A stretch of DNA of 64,000 nucleotides from Lachnospiraceae bacterium UBA3273 (lineage in GTDB: Bacteria > Bacillota > Clostridia > Lachnospirales > Lachnospiraceae), in assembly GCA_002362385.1 (NCBI GenBank), contig DEUB01000012.1, positions 1 through 64,000 of the forward strand, given 5' to 3'. Shown here in pieces: positions 25,317 through 32,616 of this stretch. Position numbers and translations under genes: made by a program. The notes under the pieces are model-generated. The model did not search any database. It was not told the DNA's origin and worked only from the letters and a program-made list of their open reading frames with translations. The first letter of the stretch is position 1; every line of letters begins with the position of its first letter.

Positions 25317-25763
25317 ATGAAAGATGTAATGAAATTTATGAACAAAAAAGGAATTATGATTTTGCATATTATATGTCCGATAGTCATTGGCGCGCTTGTT
25401 TATTGTATGGTATCGCCGAATGTGATTTTTATAAAAAGGATGGAGGATTTGATTGGTGGGTCAGTCTATATGCCTGTTTTTCGGACAGATTGTGCTTTTC
25501 TGAGGCTTTTAAGAAACTATTTGCCAGATATGATGTGGGGATATTCGCTGGTCTTTGCGTTGTTTTGTGTTGCAGGTAATAATGTGGCGGACATATGGAG
25601 GGTCTTTTGGATGGCCTTTATTTTTTCGGCGGTTATGGAAGCGATGCAGAAAACATCTTTTATTCCCGGAACATTTGATGTTTTTGACATTTTTGCTGAA
25701 TTTCTTGCCGAGGTGGCCGCCATATATATTATACATAAATTACACAGTAGGGAGGAATTTTGA
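25317..25763 (+). CDS. Small membrane protein, possibly VanZ-like
   Basis: A 148-residue protein with four hydrophobic segments. LRNYLPDMMWGYSL in the middle and SAVMEAMQKTSFIPGTFDVFDIFAEFLAE near the end (quoted in part: GTFDVFDIFAEFLAE) resemble the paired motifs of VanZ-like membrane proteins; the assignment is tentative. No strong ribosome site is seen before any of the three possible ATGs (25317, 25329, 25338), so translation may be coupled to the gene just upstream. It ends directly on the start of the next gene. Confidence 0.65.
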   Translation: MKDVMKFMNKKGIMILHIICPIVIGALVYCMVSPNVIFIKRMEDLIGGSVYMPVFRTDCAFLRLLRNYLPDMMWGYSLVFALFCVAGNNVADIWRVFWMAFIFSAVMEAMQKTSFIPGTFDVFDIFAEFLAEVAAIYIIHKLHSREEF

Positions 25764-26687
25764 ATGAAAAAAAATGCAAAATGGATTGCTGCAGCGTTGT
25801 GTCTGGTTGTGTTTGCGGCGATGGCGCTGGGAAGCGGTCAGGCGGATTCGGGTACGGCTAAGCGGGTTGTTACTAACGAAGAAGCGGAAACGGAAGCTTC
25901 CGACACAGATACGTCTGAGAATTCAAACAGTCCGGCGGACGTTATGACCGCAATTGATGAGCAGGTACTTGTTGATCAGGATGGTATTGTGGTCACTGCA
26001 ATGGAATATGTTACAGACAGCATCTTTGGCGATGGCATTAAAATGCTGCTGGAAAATAATTCGGATAAAGACATTACGATTGGCTGTAATGCGTTGATTG
26101 TCAATGATTATATGATTGCGGATCTGTTTTCGGCAGAAATTGCAGCGGGGAAAAAGGCCAATGAAACATTGTATTTTTCCAGCACGCAGTTAGAAGCGGC
26201 AGGAATCAAGAATGTAGGGAAAATTGAGATATATTTTCACATATACGATTCTTCTACATATGATACTGTTTTTGATTCGGAATGTGTGACCATACAGACA
26301 TCCGAATATGCCAATATGGACACGACGCCGGATGATGCAGGAAAGGAATTGTATAACAGGGACGGTATTAGAATCGTAGGAAAGACGGTTGACGAAAACA
26401 GTTTTTGGGGAACGGCGATCCTGCTGTATTGTGAAAACAACTCGGGAAAAAATGTGGGTATTTCCGTAAATGATATGTCCGTCAATGGGTTTATGATGAG
26501 TCCTTTCTTTTCTACAACAATATATGACGGGAAGAAATCCATAGATGACATTACGGTATTTTCAAGTGACTTAGAGCAAAACGGAATTGAGGCAATTGAG
26601 GAAGTGGAATTAAAATTTCATATTTATGAGATAGATTCTTATTCTACGATCGCCGATTCGGAGCCAATTACATTTTCTGCACAATAG
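25764..26687 (+). CDS. Secreted protein with two tandem copies of one domain
   Basis: A 307-residue exported protein: signal peptide (about 1-24, no lipobox cysteine), a Ser/Thr/Glu-rich spacer (about 30-60), then two homologous domains of about 110 residues. They align at DGIVVTAM with DGIRIVGK, LLENNSDKDITIG with YCENNSGKNVGIS, and YFHIYDSSTYDTVFDSE with KFHIYEIDSYSTIADSE. The internal duplication is clear by eye. Each half has alternating hydrophobic residues typical of a beta sandwich, like small extracellular sensor or adhesin modules. The ATG follows GGAGGAATTTTGA and begins directly after the stop of the preceding gene. Function unknown. Confidence 0.8.
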   Translation: MKKNAKWIAAALCLVVFAAMALGSGQADSGTAKRVVTNEEAETEASDTDTSENSNSPADVMTAIDEQVLVDQDGIVVTAMEYVTDSIFGDGIKMLLENNSDKDITIGCNALIVNDYMIADLFSAEIAAGKKANETLYFSSTQLEAAGIKNVGKIEIYFHIYDSSTYDTVFDSECVTIQTSEYANMDTTPDDAGKELYNRDGIRIVGKTVDENSFWGTAILLYCENNSGKNVGISVNDMSVNGFMMSPFFSTTIYDGKKSIDDITVFSSDLEQNGIEAIEEVELKFHIYEIDSYSTIADSEPITFSAQ

Positions 26688-26699
26688 GAGGATATAAGT

Positions 26700-27056
26700 A
26701 TGAAAACATGGAAATTAGTATCGGGAATTTTATCAACTGTTTTATTTGTTCTGGTAGCATTTCAGTCCTGCGCAGCCGGATTGGGAAATGCGCTTGCCGA
26801 GAATGGAGAATCGAGCGGAAGCGGCGGAATAGTTGTCGCAATATTGATGCTGTCCGGCGGAATCGTATCTATTGCTACAAGGAAAAGCAAAGGCAAAGGC
26901 GGAAATATAGCTCTGATCGTTTTGTTTGGACTTGCGGCCCTTGTTGGATTTGGATCAGCAGGAAGTTTCACAGATCTCAATATTTGGGCATTCTGGTGTT
27001 TAATTAATGCAATTCTTGCGGTCGTTGCAATGGTAAAAAGCAAAAAGGATGCATAA
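26700..27056 (+). CDS. Small membrane protein with three helices
   Basis: A 118-residue protein with hydrophobic segments at about 5-27, 40-60 and 75-110 and a lysine-rich end. A glycine/serine patch (NGESSGSGG) lies outside between the first two. A signal-peptide-like start with QSCAAG could be mistaken for a lipobox, but the following segments show a polytopic protein. It follows the duplicated-domain protein by 12 bases after GGAGG and ends the small operon. No named family is recognised with certainty. Confidence 0.7.
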   Translation: MKTWKLVSGILSTVLFVLVAFQSCAAGLGNALAENGESSGSGGIVVAILMLSGGIVSIATRKSKGKGGNIALIVLFGLAALVGFGSAGSFTDLNIWAFWCLINAILAVVAMVKSKKDA

Positions 27057-27090
27057 GAATAATTTTTCAATTTGAATTTGAAACAGCGAA

Positions 27091-27126
27091 ATTCCCATTT
27101 CACAAACGAATTTGTGGAATGGGAAT
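27091..27126. repeat. 16-bp near-perfect hairpin after the small-protein operon
   Basis: 27091-27106 pairs with 27111-27126 around CGAA, with one G-U pair. No T-run follows on either side. Probably marks the operon end or stabilises its message. The segment ATTTCACAAACGA inside it recurs at 27287-27299. Confidence 0.6.
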
Positions 27127-27160
27127 ATTTCACTGATGAAATGAATTTATTGATACAATA

Positions 27161-27380
27161 TTGACAGAAAAGCGAACATTGTTTATAATACACAAAAGCA
27201 GAGATAGAAACTTTGCTTTTGTGTGAAAGTCTCAGTCCCGTTCAGGGACGATATACCGGCTTGCCCGGTTCCGGCGATTCAGCCATATTTCACAAACGAT
27301 CAATTATATAATGGCTGGATAGAAGGCAGGGGCGCATGTCTTTTCATGTGCCGGACTTTGTTCAGCCGGAAGGGATACAT
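27161..27380 (+). promoter_or_regulatory. Consensus promoter and structured leader of the Rpn-family gene
   Basis: The promoter is perfect: TTGACA (27161-27166), 17-base spacer, TATAAT (27184-27189). The roughly 185-base leader starts with an 11-bp hairpin (27190-27200 with 27214-27224), then GTCCC-GTTCA-GGGAC and ACCGG-CTTGC-CCGGT hairpins. No known riboswitch class is recognised. A frame from GTG 27223 runs through the leader to 27447 and overlaps the gene, but its coding character is doubtful. Confidence 0.55.
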
Positions 27381-28382
27381 ATGGGAAAAAAGGATGTATA
27401 TACCAGGCCGTATTTTGCAGATAAGAAACGGTTTGCAGATTTTGTAAATGTAAATTTATATGGCGGCAGGGAGATTGTAAAAAGGGAGGGACTTAAGGGA
27501 ATAAGCGGAACCTATCCTTCCATGGGAAGTGTTTCCGGGGAAAAGAGCAGGGACATTTTCATGGAGCAAAATCATCCTAAGCTGCGCTATGGTATAGAAC
27601 TGGAAACGGAAAGTGATTACGGGATGCCGGAGCGCATCATGGTCTATGACGGGGGAGAGTATGAAAAGCAGATCGGGGAATGGGATAAGGAACACCGCGC
27701 CAAGAAAGAGTATGGGGATTATACTGAGAAAAAGAGCCGAATGAAGGAAAGCGACAAGCTGGTGCCGGTCATAAATATGGTGCTGTACCTGGGAGAAGGA
27801 AAATGGAGAGGACCAAGGCGTCTGAAAGAAATGATGGAAGTGCCAAAGGAGATAGAGATGTATTATGCAGATTACCTGCAGGATTACAGGATTTATGTCA
27901 TAGAGGCGGACTATGTGGACGCCGAAGCATATCGGACGGATTTAAGGGAGTTTTTTCAGGCACTGCAATGCAGGAACGACAAGAAGAAGCTGTGGGAGCT
28001 TATGAGAAGTGAAAGATTTCAGGGAATAAGCCGCGAGACGGAAATGGCCATAGCAGTCAATCTGAACTTAAAACAGGTTATACGGAAGATGGAAGAGGAG
28101 GAAAAAAATATGTGCAGGGCGTTTGAGGAACTGATAATGGAGCATGAGGAGATTGGAATTGAGAAAGGGAAAAAAGAAGGAATAAAAGAAGGAATAAAAG
28201 AAGGAATAAAAGAAGGAATAAAAGAAGGCTTACTGGAAGGGTTGAAGGAGGGCGTACGGGCGTTGATAGAGACATGCAGGGAATTAGGAGTGTCCAAGGA
28301 GGACACGGAATCCAGAATCATGCTAAAGCTTGCAGTGTCCAGAGAAGATGCAGAGAATTATGTAAACCAATATTGGGATTAA
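27381..28382 (+). CDS. Rpn-family recombination-promoting nuclease / PD-(D/E)XK putative transposase
   Basis: A 333-residue protein. The N-terminus GKKDVYTRPYFADKKRFADF is typical of the Rpn (YhgA-like) family, whose PD-(D/E)XK domain cuts DNA and can promote RecA-independent recombination. The central part has LVPVINMVLYLGEGKW, matching the family core strand. The C-terminal end carries glutamate/lysine/glycine repeats (EGIK units), a common slippage-prone tail in these genes. The ATG at 27381 follows AAGGG by about seven bases; an in-frame ATG at 27336 also has a G-rich sequence before it, so the start is not certain. It is followed closely by a nucleotidyltransferase gene. Confidence 0.85.
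   Translation: MGKKDVYTRPYFADKKRFADFVNVNLYGGREIVKREGLKGISGTYPSMGSVSGEKSRDIFMEQNHPKLRYGIELETESDYGMPERIMVYDGGEYEKQIGEWDKEHRAKKEYGDYTEKKSRMKESDKLVPVINMVLYLGEGKWRGPRRLKEMMEVPKEIEMYYADYLQDYRIYVIEADYVDAEAYRTDLREFFQALQCRNDKKKLWELMRSERFQGISRETEMAIAVNLNLKQVIRKMEEEEKNMCRAFEELIMEHEEIGIEKGKKEGIKEGIKEGIKEGIKEGLLEGLKEGVRALIETCRELGVSKEDTESRIMLKLAVSREDAENYVNQYWD
28179..28226 (+). repeat. Four perfect 12-bp tandem repeats in the Rpn gene
   Basis: GGAATAAAAGAA is repeated four times without change and encodes Gly-Ile-Lys-Glu units. In-frame unit length lets copy number vary without frameshift. Confidence 0.9.
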
Positions 28383-28396
28383 CAGGGAGAAGGATC

Positions 28397-29215
28397 ATGG
28401 AGAAAGAAAATAGGGATATAGAAAAATTATTTGAAGAATTATCCGAATTAAGCCAGACAGAAGCAATTGCGCTTGGAGGTTCAAGAGCAACGGGAAAGTC
28501 GGACGAAAGATCAGATTATGATGTTTATATATATGTGACGGCGGAAATACCCGATGAGGCAAGGAAGGAAATTTTAAAGAAATACTGCTCTTACATGGAG
28601 ATAGGAAATCATTACTGGGAAGCGGAAGATAATTGCGTTTTAAATAATGGAATCGATATTGATCTTGTTTACAGAAATCTGGATGATTTTATAAAAGGCA
28701 TTGAACATGTTGTCGTAAAGGGAAATGCCTGCAACGGGTATACCACCTGTATGTGGCACAATCTGCTGACCTGTGAGGTCGTATATGATGAAAAAGGAAG
28801 GCTTATGGCGGCAAAGAAACGGTTTTCAATCCCTTATCCCGAAAATCTGAAGAAAAATATCATCGTCAATAATATGAATTTACTGAACGGATGCCTGCCT
28901 TCCTATGATATGCAGATAAAAAAGGCGTATATAAGAGGCGATCAAAACAGCATAAACCACAGGGTAACAGAATTTCTGGCAAGTTATTTTGATATTATTT
29001 TTGCAGCCAATGAAATGACCCATCCGGGAGAAAAACGCCTTATACAGATATGCAGGGAACAGTGCAAGATACTGCCCGACCATTTTGAGGAAAATTTAGG
29101 CAGGCTCTTTAGCGGAATGTTTCAGGAAGAGGTATGCGGGATCATTACAGAAATGACAGAGGAGATAAGAAGGATGCTCGATTCCTGTGAAAGCATTGGT
29201 TTTAATTGGAAATAA
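28397..29215 (+). CDS. Nucleotidyltransferase-fold protein with DUF4037-like C-terminus
   Basis: A 272-residue soluble protein. The N-terminus shows the nucleotidyltransferase signature LGGSRATG, then SDYDVYIYV (acidic metal pair), with a third acidic candidate in GIDIDLVY. The C-terminal half is helical and includes KKAYIRGDQNSINHRVTEFL, as in DUF4037-type proteins. Relatives transfer nucleotides to small molecules, RNA or proteins; some inactivate aminoglycosides. Its target is unknown. The ATG at 28397 follows GGAGAAGGATC, 14 bases after the Rpn stop, so the two are probably co-expressed. Confidence 0.82.
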   Translation: MEKENRDIEKLFEELSELSQTEAIALGGSRATGKSDERSDYDVYIYVTAEIPDEARKEILKKYCSYMEIGNHYWEAEDNCVLNNGIDIDLVYRNLDDFIKGIEHVVVKGNACNGYTTCMWHNLLTCEVVYDEKGRLMAAKKRFSIPYPENLKKNIIVNNMNLLNGCLPSYDMQIKKAYIRGDQNSINHRVTEFLASYFDIIFAANEMTHPGEKRLIQICREQCKILPDHFEENLGRLFSGMFQEEVCGIITEMTEEIRRMLDSCESIGFNWK

Positions 29216-29327
29216 AATTATTAGTTAAAATGATAGAAAATACCTGACCTGTTCGTAATAATAGATGTAAACGTAAAAAGAACCACCCATGGGAGCTGTA
29301 AGGGTTTACAAAAAGGCAGGGTAACAT

Positions 29328-29879
29328 ATGAAAATAGGAGAACATAACTATATTCAGCAATTACAATTGCAAAATGAAGACGCACTGGTTTATGTCATAG
29401 ACACATATGGAGGGCTGCTTAAAGCTGTGATCAGGAAAACACTCTATTTAATACCGGGAGAGCGGGAAGAATGTTTAAACGATGTGCTTTTAAGCATCTG
29501 GGACCATATAGACTCCTTTGACGAGAGCAGGAATACCTTCAAAAACTGGGCTGCAGCCATCGCAAAATATAAGGCCATCGATTATCTGAGGAAATACCGT
29601 AAAAAGGTTCAGTATGCGGAAATTGAGGAAGTGGTCATCCCCAAGGAAGATCTGGAGCTGAAGAGGCTGATCGACGGAACGGTATCGGAAGAGGTGGAAA
29701 AGCTGCTTTCTTGTCTGAATGAAAAAGACAGGGAGCTTTTTTGGAAGCTGTATGTGGAAGAAAAATCAATGGATGAGCTGAGCCTGGAGACCGGGATGGA
29801 AAAAACAGTCATTTATAACAGATTGTCCCGTGGAAAGCAGCGCATGAAAAAGCAGCATTTGAAGGAAAGGGAGGCATGA
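29328..29879 (+). CDS. ECF-type RNA polymerase sigma factor
   Basis: A 183-residue group 4 sigma factor with region 2 (VYVIDTYGGLLKAVIRKTL, FKNWAAAIAKYKAIDYLRKY) and region 4 (LNEKDRELFWKLYVEEKSMDELSLE, GMEKTVIYNRLSRGKQ; each shown in parts). The start follows CAGGG. The anti-sigma gene begins four bases after its stop. The upstream region carries a 7-bp dyad TGTAAAC (29266-29272)/GTTTACA (29304-29310), possibly related to autoregulation, but no ECF promoter could be firmly assigned. Confidence 0.94.
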   Translation: MKIGEHNYIQQLQLQNEDALVYVIDTYGGLLKAVIRKTLYLIPGEREECLNDVLLSIWDHIDSFDESRNTFKNWAAAIAKYKAIDYLRKYRKKVQYAEIEEVVIPKEDLELKRLIDGTVSEEVEKLLSCLNEKDRELFWKLYVEEKSMDELSLETGMEKTVIYNRLSRGKQRMKKQHLKEREA

Positions 29880-29883
29880 AGGG

Positions 29884-31092
29884 ATGGACGAGCGGATCTA
29901 TGACTTGTTAAACGATGTGGAAATTGATTTAAATGAATATGAAGAAAAAGAGTTATCCTCCAAGGAAAAGCAGAAAATCGAAAACCGATTATTGCGGGAG
30001 GTAAGGAATATGAAAAACAGAAAACAGGAAAATGAAGGAGCAGGGAAAAGACAGGAAGCAGGAAAACAAAGAAGCAGCGGAAAAACAGGGCGGAAAGCTG
30101 CGGGAATTGCCGCGGCAGCCTGTGTAGCCGTATCCGCCATAGCCATAGGAAGCAATCCTGTGGCAGCAAAGGCGCTTTTGAGTAATCTCTACGAGAAGAT
30201 CATCGCGGGAAGCGAAGGAGAGAAAGATGCAGATGAGATCAAGGAAATATATACGAAGATAGGGGAGGAGAGCGCAAGGGCAGAAGCTGTGGCAGAGTCT
30301 GCGGACAAAGAGGCGGTATTAGAGGCCGAGGATGCAGGCATAAAGCTTCGTGTATGCGATGTTTTCTGTGACGGTTACAAGCTGTATTATACTTTGGAAC
30401 TGGAAACCGATAATGAAATATTGACTGCAGAAGAAGTAGACGGGATTTTTTCGGATGATATATTTACAAAGAGTGAGCAGACCTGTGAAGTATGGGTTGA
30501 CGGAGAGAATGAATCTTTTCCTTTCAATTTCGAGAAACAGGCGGACGGAACCTTTACTTCGGTACAGGACTATGACTTTTTTGCAGCCGAAACACCTAAG
30601 AACTACGAAAATGGAGATATAGTGCCGGTTGAGATTACCATAAGGTCTTTTGGCGGGGTTGATTATGATAATCATGATGAGACGGGAGAGTATGTGCATA
30701 CGGATATGGTGGAAGGCGAATGGAAACTTTCTTTCCCGGTAACAGTGGATACATCTGCCAATATAGTAACGGAAATCAATAAAGAGGACAATGGAGTAAG
30801 GCTTGTAAACGCAGTAAGGACAAAAGCCACGCTGAATCTTACGGTAGAAGCGCCTGATTTTTCAGAAGCGCCCTATTATGATCCTTATAACGACCCGGAA
30901 ATCGGTATTAAGGATGCGGCCGGAAACTGGATGATAATGCTTGGATGCTATGACGGTATCGCAGACGACGGAACCCACGTGTATCAGATCACGCTGTTAG
31001 ATAACGGGGAGAAGGATTTGTATCTTGATGTGACGGAGAGGAAAAACGAGGATGCAAAGCAGATCGCGGGTATTGAATTTCATGTGGAGTAG
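29884..31092 (+). CDS. DUF4179-type membrane anti-sigma factor
   Basis: A 402-residue protein with a cytoplasmic N-terminus (about 1-65) containing an ECF-binding-like helix DLLNDVEIDLNEYEE, one membrane helix (about 68-86) and a large extracellular domain of beta-strand character (about 100-402). It is the second gene of a two-gene sigma/anti-sigma operon and would hold the sigma factor at the membrane until an outside signal acts. The domain order matches the DUF4179 group common in Clostridia. A strong terminator follows. The signal cannot be deduced. Confidence 0.88.
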   Translation: MDERIYDLLNDVEIDLNEYEEKELSSKEKQKIENRLLREVRNMKNRKQENEGAGKRQEAGKQRSSGKTGRKAAGIAAAACVAVSAIAIGSNPVAAKALLSNLYEKIIAGSEGEKDADEIKEIYTKIGEESARAEAVAESADKEAVLEAEDAGIKLRVCDVFCDGYKLYYTLELETDNEILTAEEVDGIFSDDIFTKSEQTCEVWVDGENESFPFNFEKQADGTFTSVQDYDFFAAETPKNYENGDIVPVEITIRSFGGVDYDNHDETGEYVHTDMVEGEWKLSFPVTVDTSANIVTEINKEDNGVRLVNAVRTKATLNLTVEAPDFSEAPYYDPYNDPEIGIKDAAGNWMIMLGCYDGIADDGTHVYQITLLDNGEKDLYLDVTERKNEDAKQIAGIEFHVE

Positions 31093-31130
31093 ATAAAAGG
31101 CGCTTGGCATACAACAGAGAACATGTTTGA

Positions 31131-31179
31131 AAGACATGTGCCAAAATCAGGAAAATGGTTTTGGCACGTGTCTTTTGTA
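31131..31179 (+). terminator. Intrinsic terminator of the sigma/anti-sigma operon
   Basis: A 16-bp stem (31131-31146 with 31159-31174, one G-U pair), 12-base loop, then TTTTGT overlapping the stem end. Confidence 0.75.
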
Positions 31180-31325
31180 TGTAAAAGTAAGTAATTTAAC
31201 GCCGTCCTTCAGAAGGAGTACGGGAAAGACCGCCATGTCTAAATGTGAGAAAGGATAATAGACAAGAGCAGACTTTTCCTTTATGATAAAAGTATAATCA
31301 GATCATTACAAAAGGGGGATGCAAA

Positions 31326-32201
31326 ATGGCAAATGAGATCAAGTGGAACGACAGGTTTAATATCGGGGTAAGCTCTATTGATAAAGCTCATCAGAGACTT
31401 TTTTCCATTGTACATAAAATGGTAGATCTCAATGAAGATGAGAAGGACAGACAGTGGATCTGTACAGAAGGGATCAAATACTTCCAAAGCTATGCCATAA
31501 AGCATTTTGCCGATGAAGAAGCCTACATGAGATCCATTCATTATGAAGGATATGAAACTCATAAACGCATCCATGACGATCTGAGGGATAAAACCCTTCC
31601 TGCCCTTGAGGCGGATATGAAGGAATCGGGCTATTCTGTTGAATCTATCCAGCATTTTTTAGGGATCTGTATCGGATGGCTTACAGGACATATCATGCTT
31701 GAGGATCATGCCATTACAGGGAAGATCGCCAATAAGTGGATCCATGAACCCACTGAAGAAACGGCTGTTTTAGAGGAAATGATCATGCGCGTCATGCGTG
31801 AAGTATTCGGACTAAAACTGCAGGTAGTCAGCGAGCACTACGCAGGAGAGGATTTCGGTAAAAAAATCTGTTTCCGCATGACCTATCAGAATAAAGAGAA
31901 AAAGAGGGTCCAGGTCTTTTTTGTTTTGGAAGAAAGACTGGTCTTACATACGGTAGGCCAGCTGTTAAGCGCCCAGTTTAAGAAAGTGGACAAGATCGTA
32001 GCAGATGCCGCAAAGCTGATCGCAGAGCAATACATGAAGCGGATCGCAATATATTACAACTTAACGGGGGTCTATGCTCTTGAAAAGACCAATGTCTTAA
32101 CAGAAGACCAGCTCGTTCAGGATTTCAGGATCGAATACCCCAAGTACAGTCTTTTGTTCAACACAGGAATAGGGTACATGGCAGTCTGTATCAAACTATA
32201 A
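31326..32201 (+). CDS. Bacteriohemerythrin fused to a CheX-like domain
   Basis: A 291-residue soluble protein of two domains. Residues 1-140 form a hemerythrin domain with the di-iron ligands visible: H22 in DKAHQ, H60 and E64 in KHFADEE, H79 in ETHKRIH, then LTGHIMLEDH with the last His and Asp. It would bind oxygen or sense redox state. Residues about 150-291 (RVMREVFGLKLQVVSEHY, VDKIVADAAKLIAEQY) resemble CheX-type domains, which in chemotaxis remove phosphate from CheY; the catalytic E-x2-N motif is not obvious. The SD GGGGGA precedes the ATG. The combination suggests an oxygen-sensing signalling protein; this is inference. Confidence 0.8.
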   Translation: MANEIKWNDRFNIGVSSIDKAHQRLFSIVHKMVDLNEDEKDRQWICTEGIKYFQSYAIKHFADEEAYMRSIHYEGYETHKRIHDDLRDKTLPALEADMKESGYSVESIQHFLGICIGWLTGHIMLEDHAITGKIANKWIHEPTEETAVLEEMIMRVMREVFGLKLQVVSEHYAGEDFGKKICFRMTYQNKEKKRVQVFFVLEERLVLHTVGQLLSAQFKKVDKIVADAAKLIAEQYMKRIAIYYNLTGVYALEKTNVLTEDQLVQDFRIEYPKYSLLFNTGIGYMAVCIKL

Positions 32202-32215
32202 CTTTACCTTAAATA

Positions 32216-32303
32216 ATCTGCTGCTTTCTTCGCTTGAAACCATGGAATAGACCACCTTCCGTTCATGATGCTCGTAGGAATCTTCCCTTTCTATGATCGT
32301 AGC
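32216..32303. repeat. Copy of a YitT gene fragment (direct repeat, left)
   Basis: This stretch matches 35014-35103 inside the YitT gene; over 32223-32303 there are about six differences in 81 bases by eye. Both copies have the same orientation, so they bracket 32.3-35.0 kb as direct repeats. The left copy is not part of a YitT reading frame of its own. Confidence 0.85.
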
Positions 32304-32616
32304 TCTGGGAAATCTGACAGGAAAAGAGAGCGAAGAAATCATTGAGAATATAACGCCGTTGATAAGCAACAACAGGTTTGTTAAGACGGATGTATGGGAA
32401 GATATTATCCGGGAACTGCCGGCATATTACGGATTGGAATGGGAAGGGGTGTTTTTAGCATTTTGGGTGGAGTATGTGGAAGAGTTGGGAAAAAGCGGAA
32501 TATACAATAGAAATTCTTCAGGAGGTATCGTAGAATGGGAGCGACTTTTGTTAATTTACAAATTAATACGCCATCGGAAAGGATTCCGGAACCCCTTATC
32601 CCTAAAGGATATGTAA
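32293..32616 (+). pseudogene. Probable 5'-truncated unknown gene with a start borrowed from the YitT fragment
   Basis: A 107-codon frame. Its first four codons lie in the YitT-derived fragment and a stop (32275-32277) closes the frame upstream, so the native 5' end has been lost. The body from GNLTGKESEEIIENI to WVEYVEELGKSGIY looks like a genuine helical protein. The last part runs through the ribosome site and start of the following gene, which is odd for an intact gene. No ribosome site stands before its ATG. I judge it a remnant fused to foreign sequence; expression as a short protein remains possible. No family recognised. Confidence 0.5.

Noticed and set aside
27223..27447. 74-codon frame through the Rpn leader
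   Set aside because: GTG start without ribosome site, overlaps hairpins and the gene start; kept only as a note in the leader entry.
28178..28227. CRISPR-like short repeats
   Set aside because: Tandem units without spacers, in frame within a protein gene; no cas genes in the window.
28019..28321. Pro/Ser/Phe-rich minus-strand frames
   Set aside because: Shadow of the 12-bp repeat in the Rpn gene.
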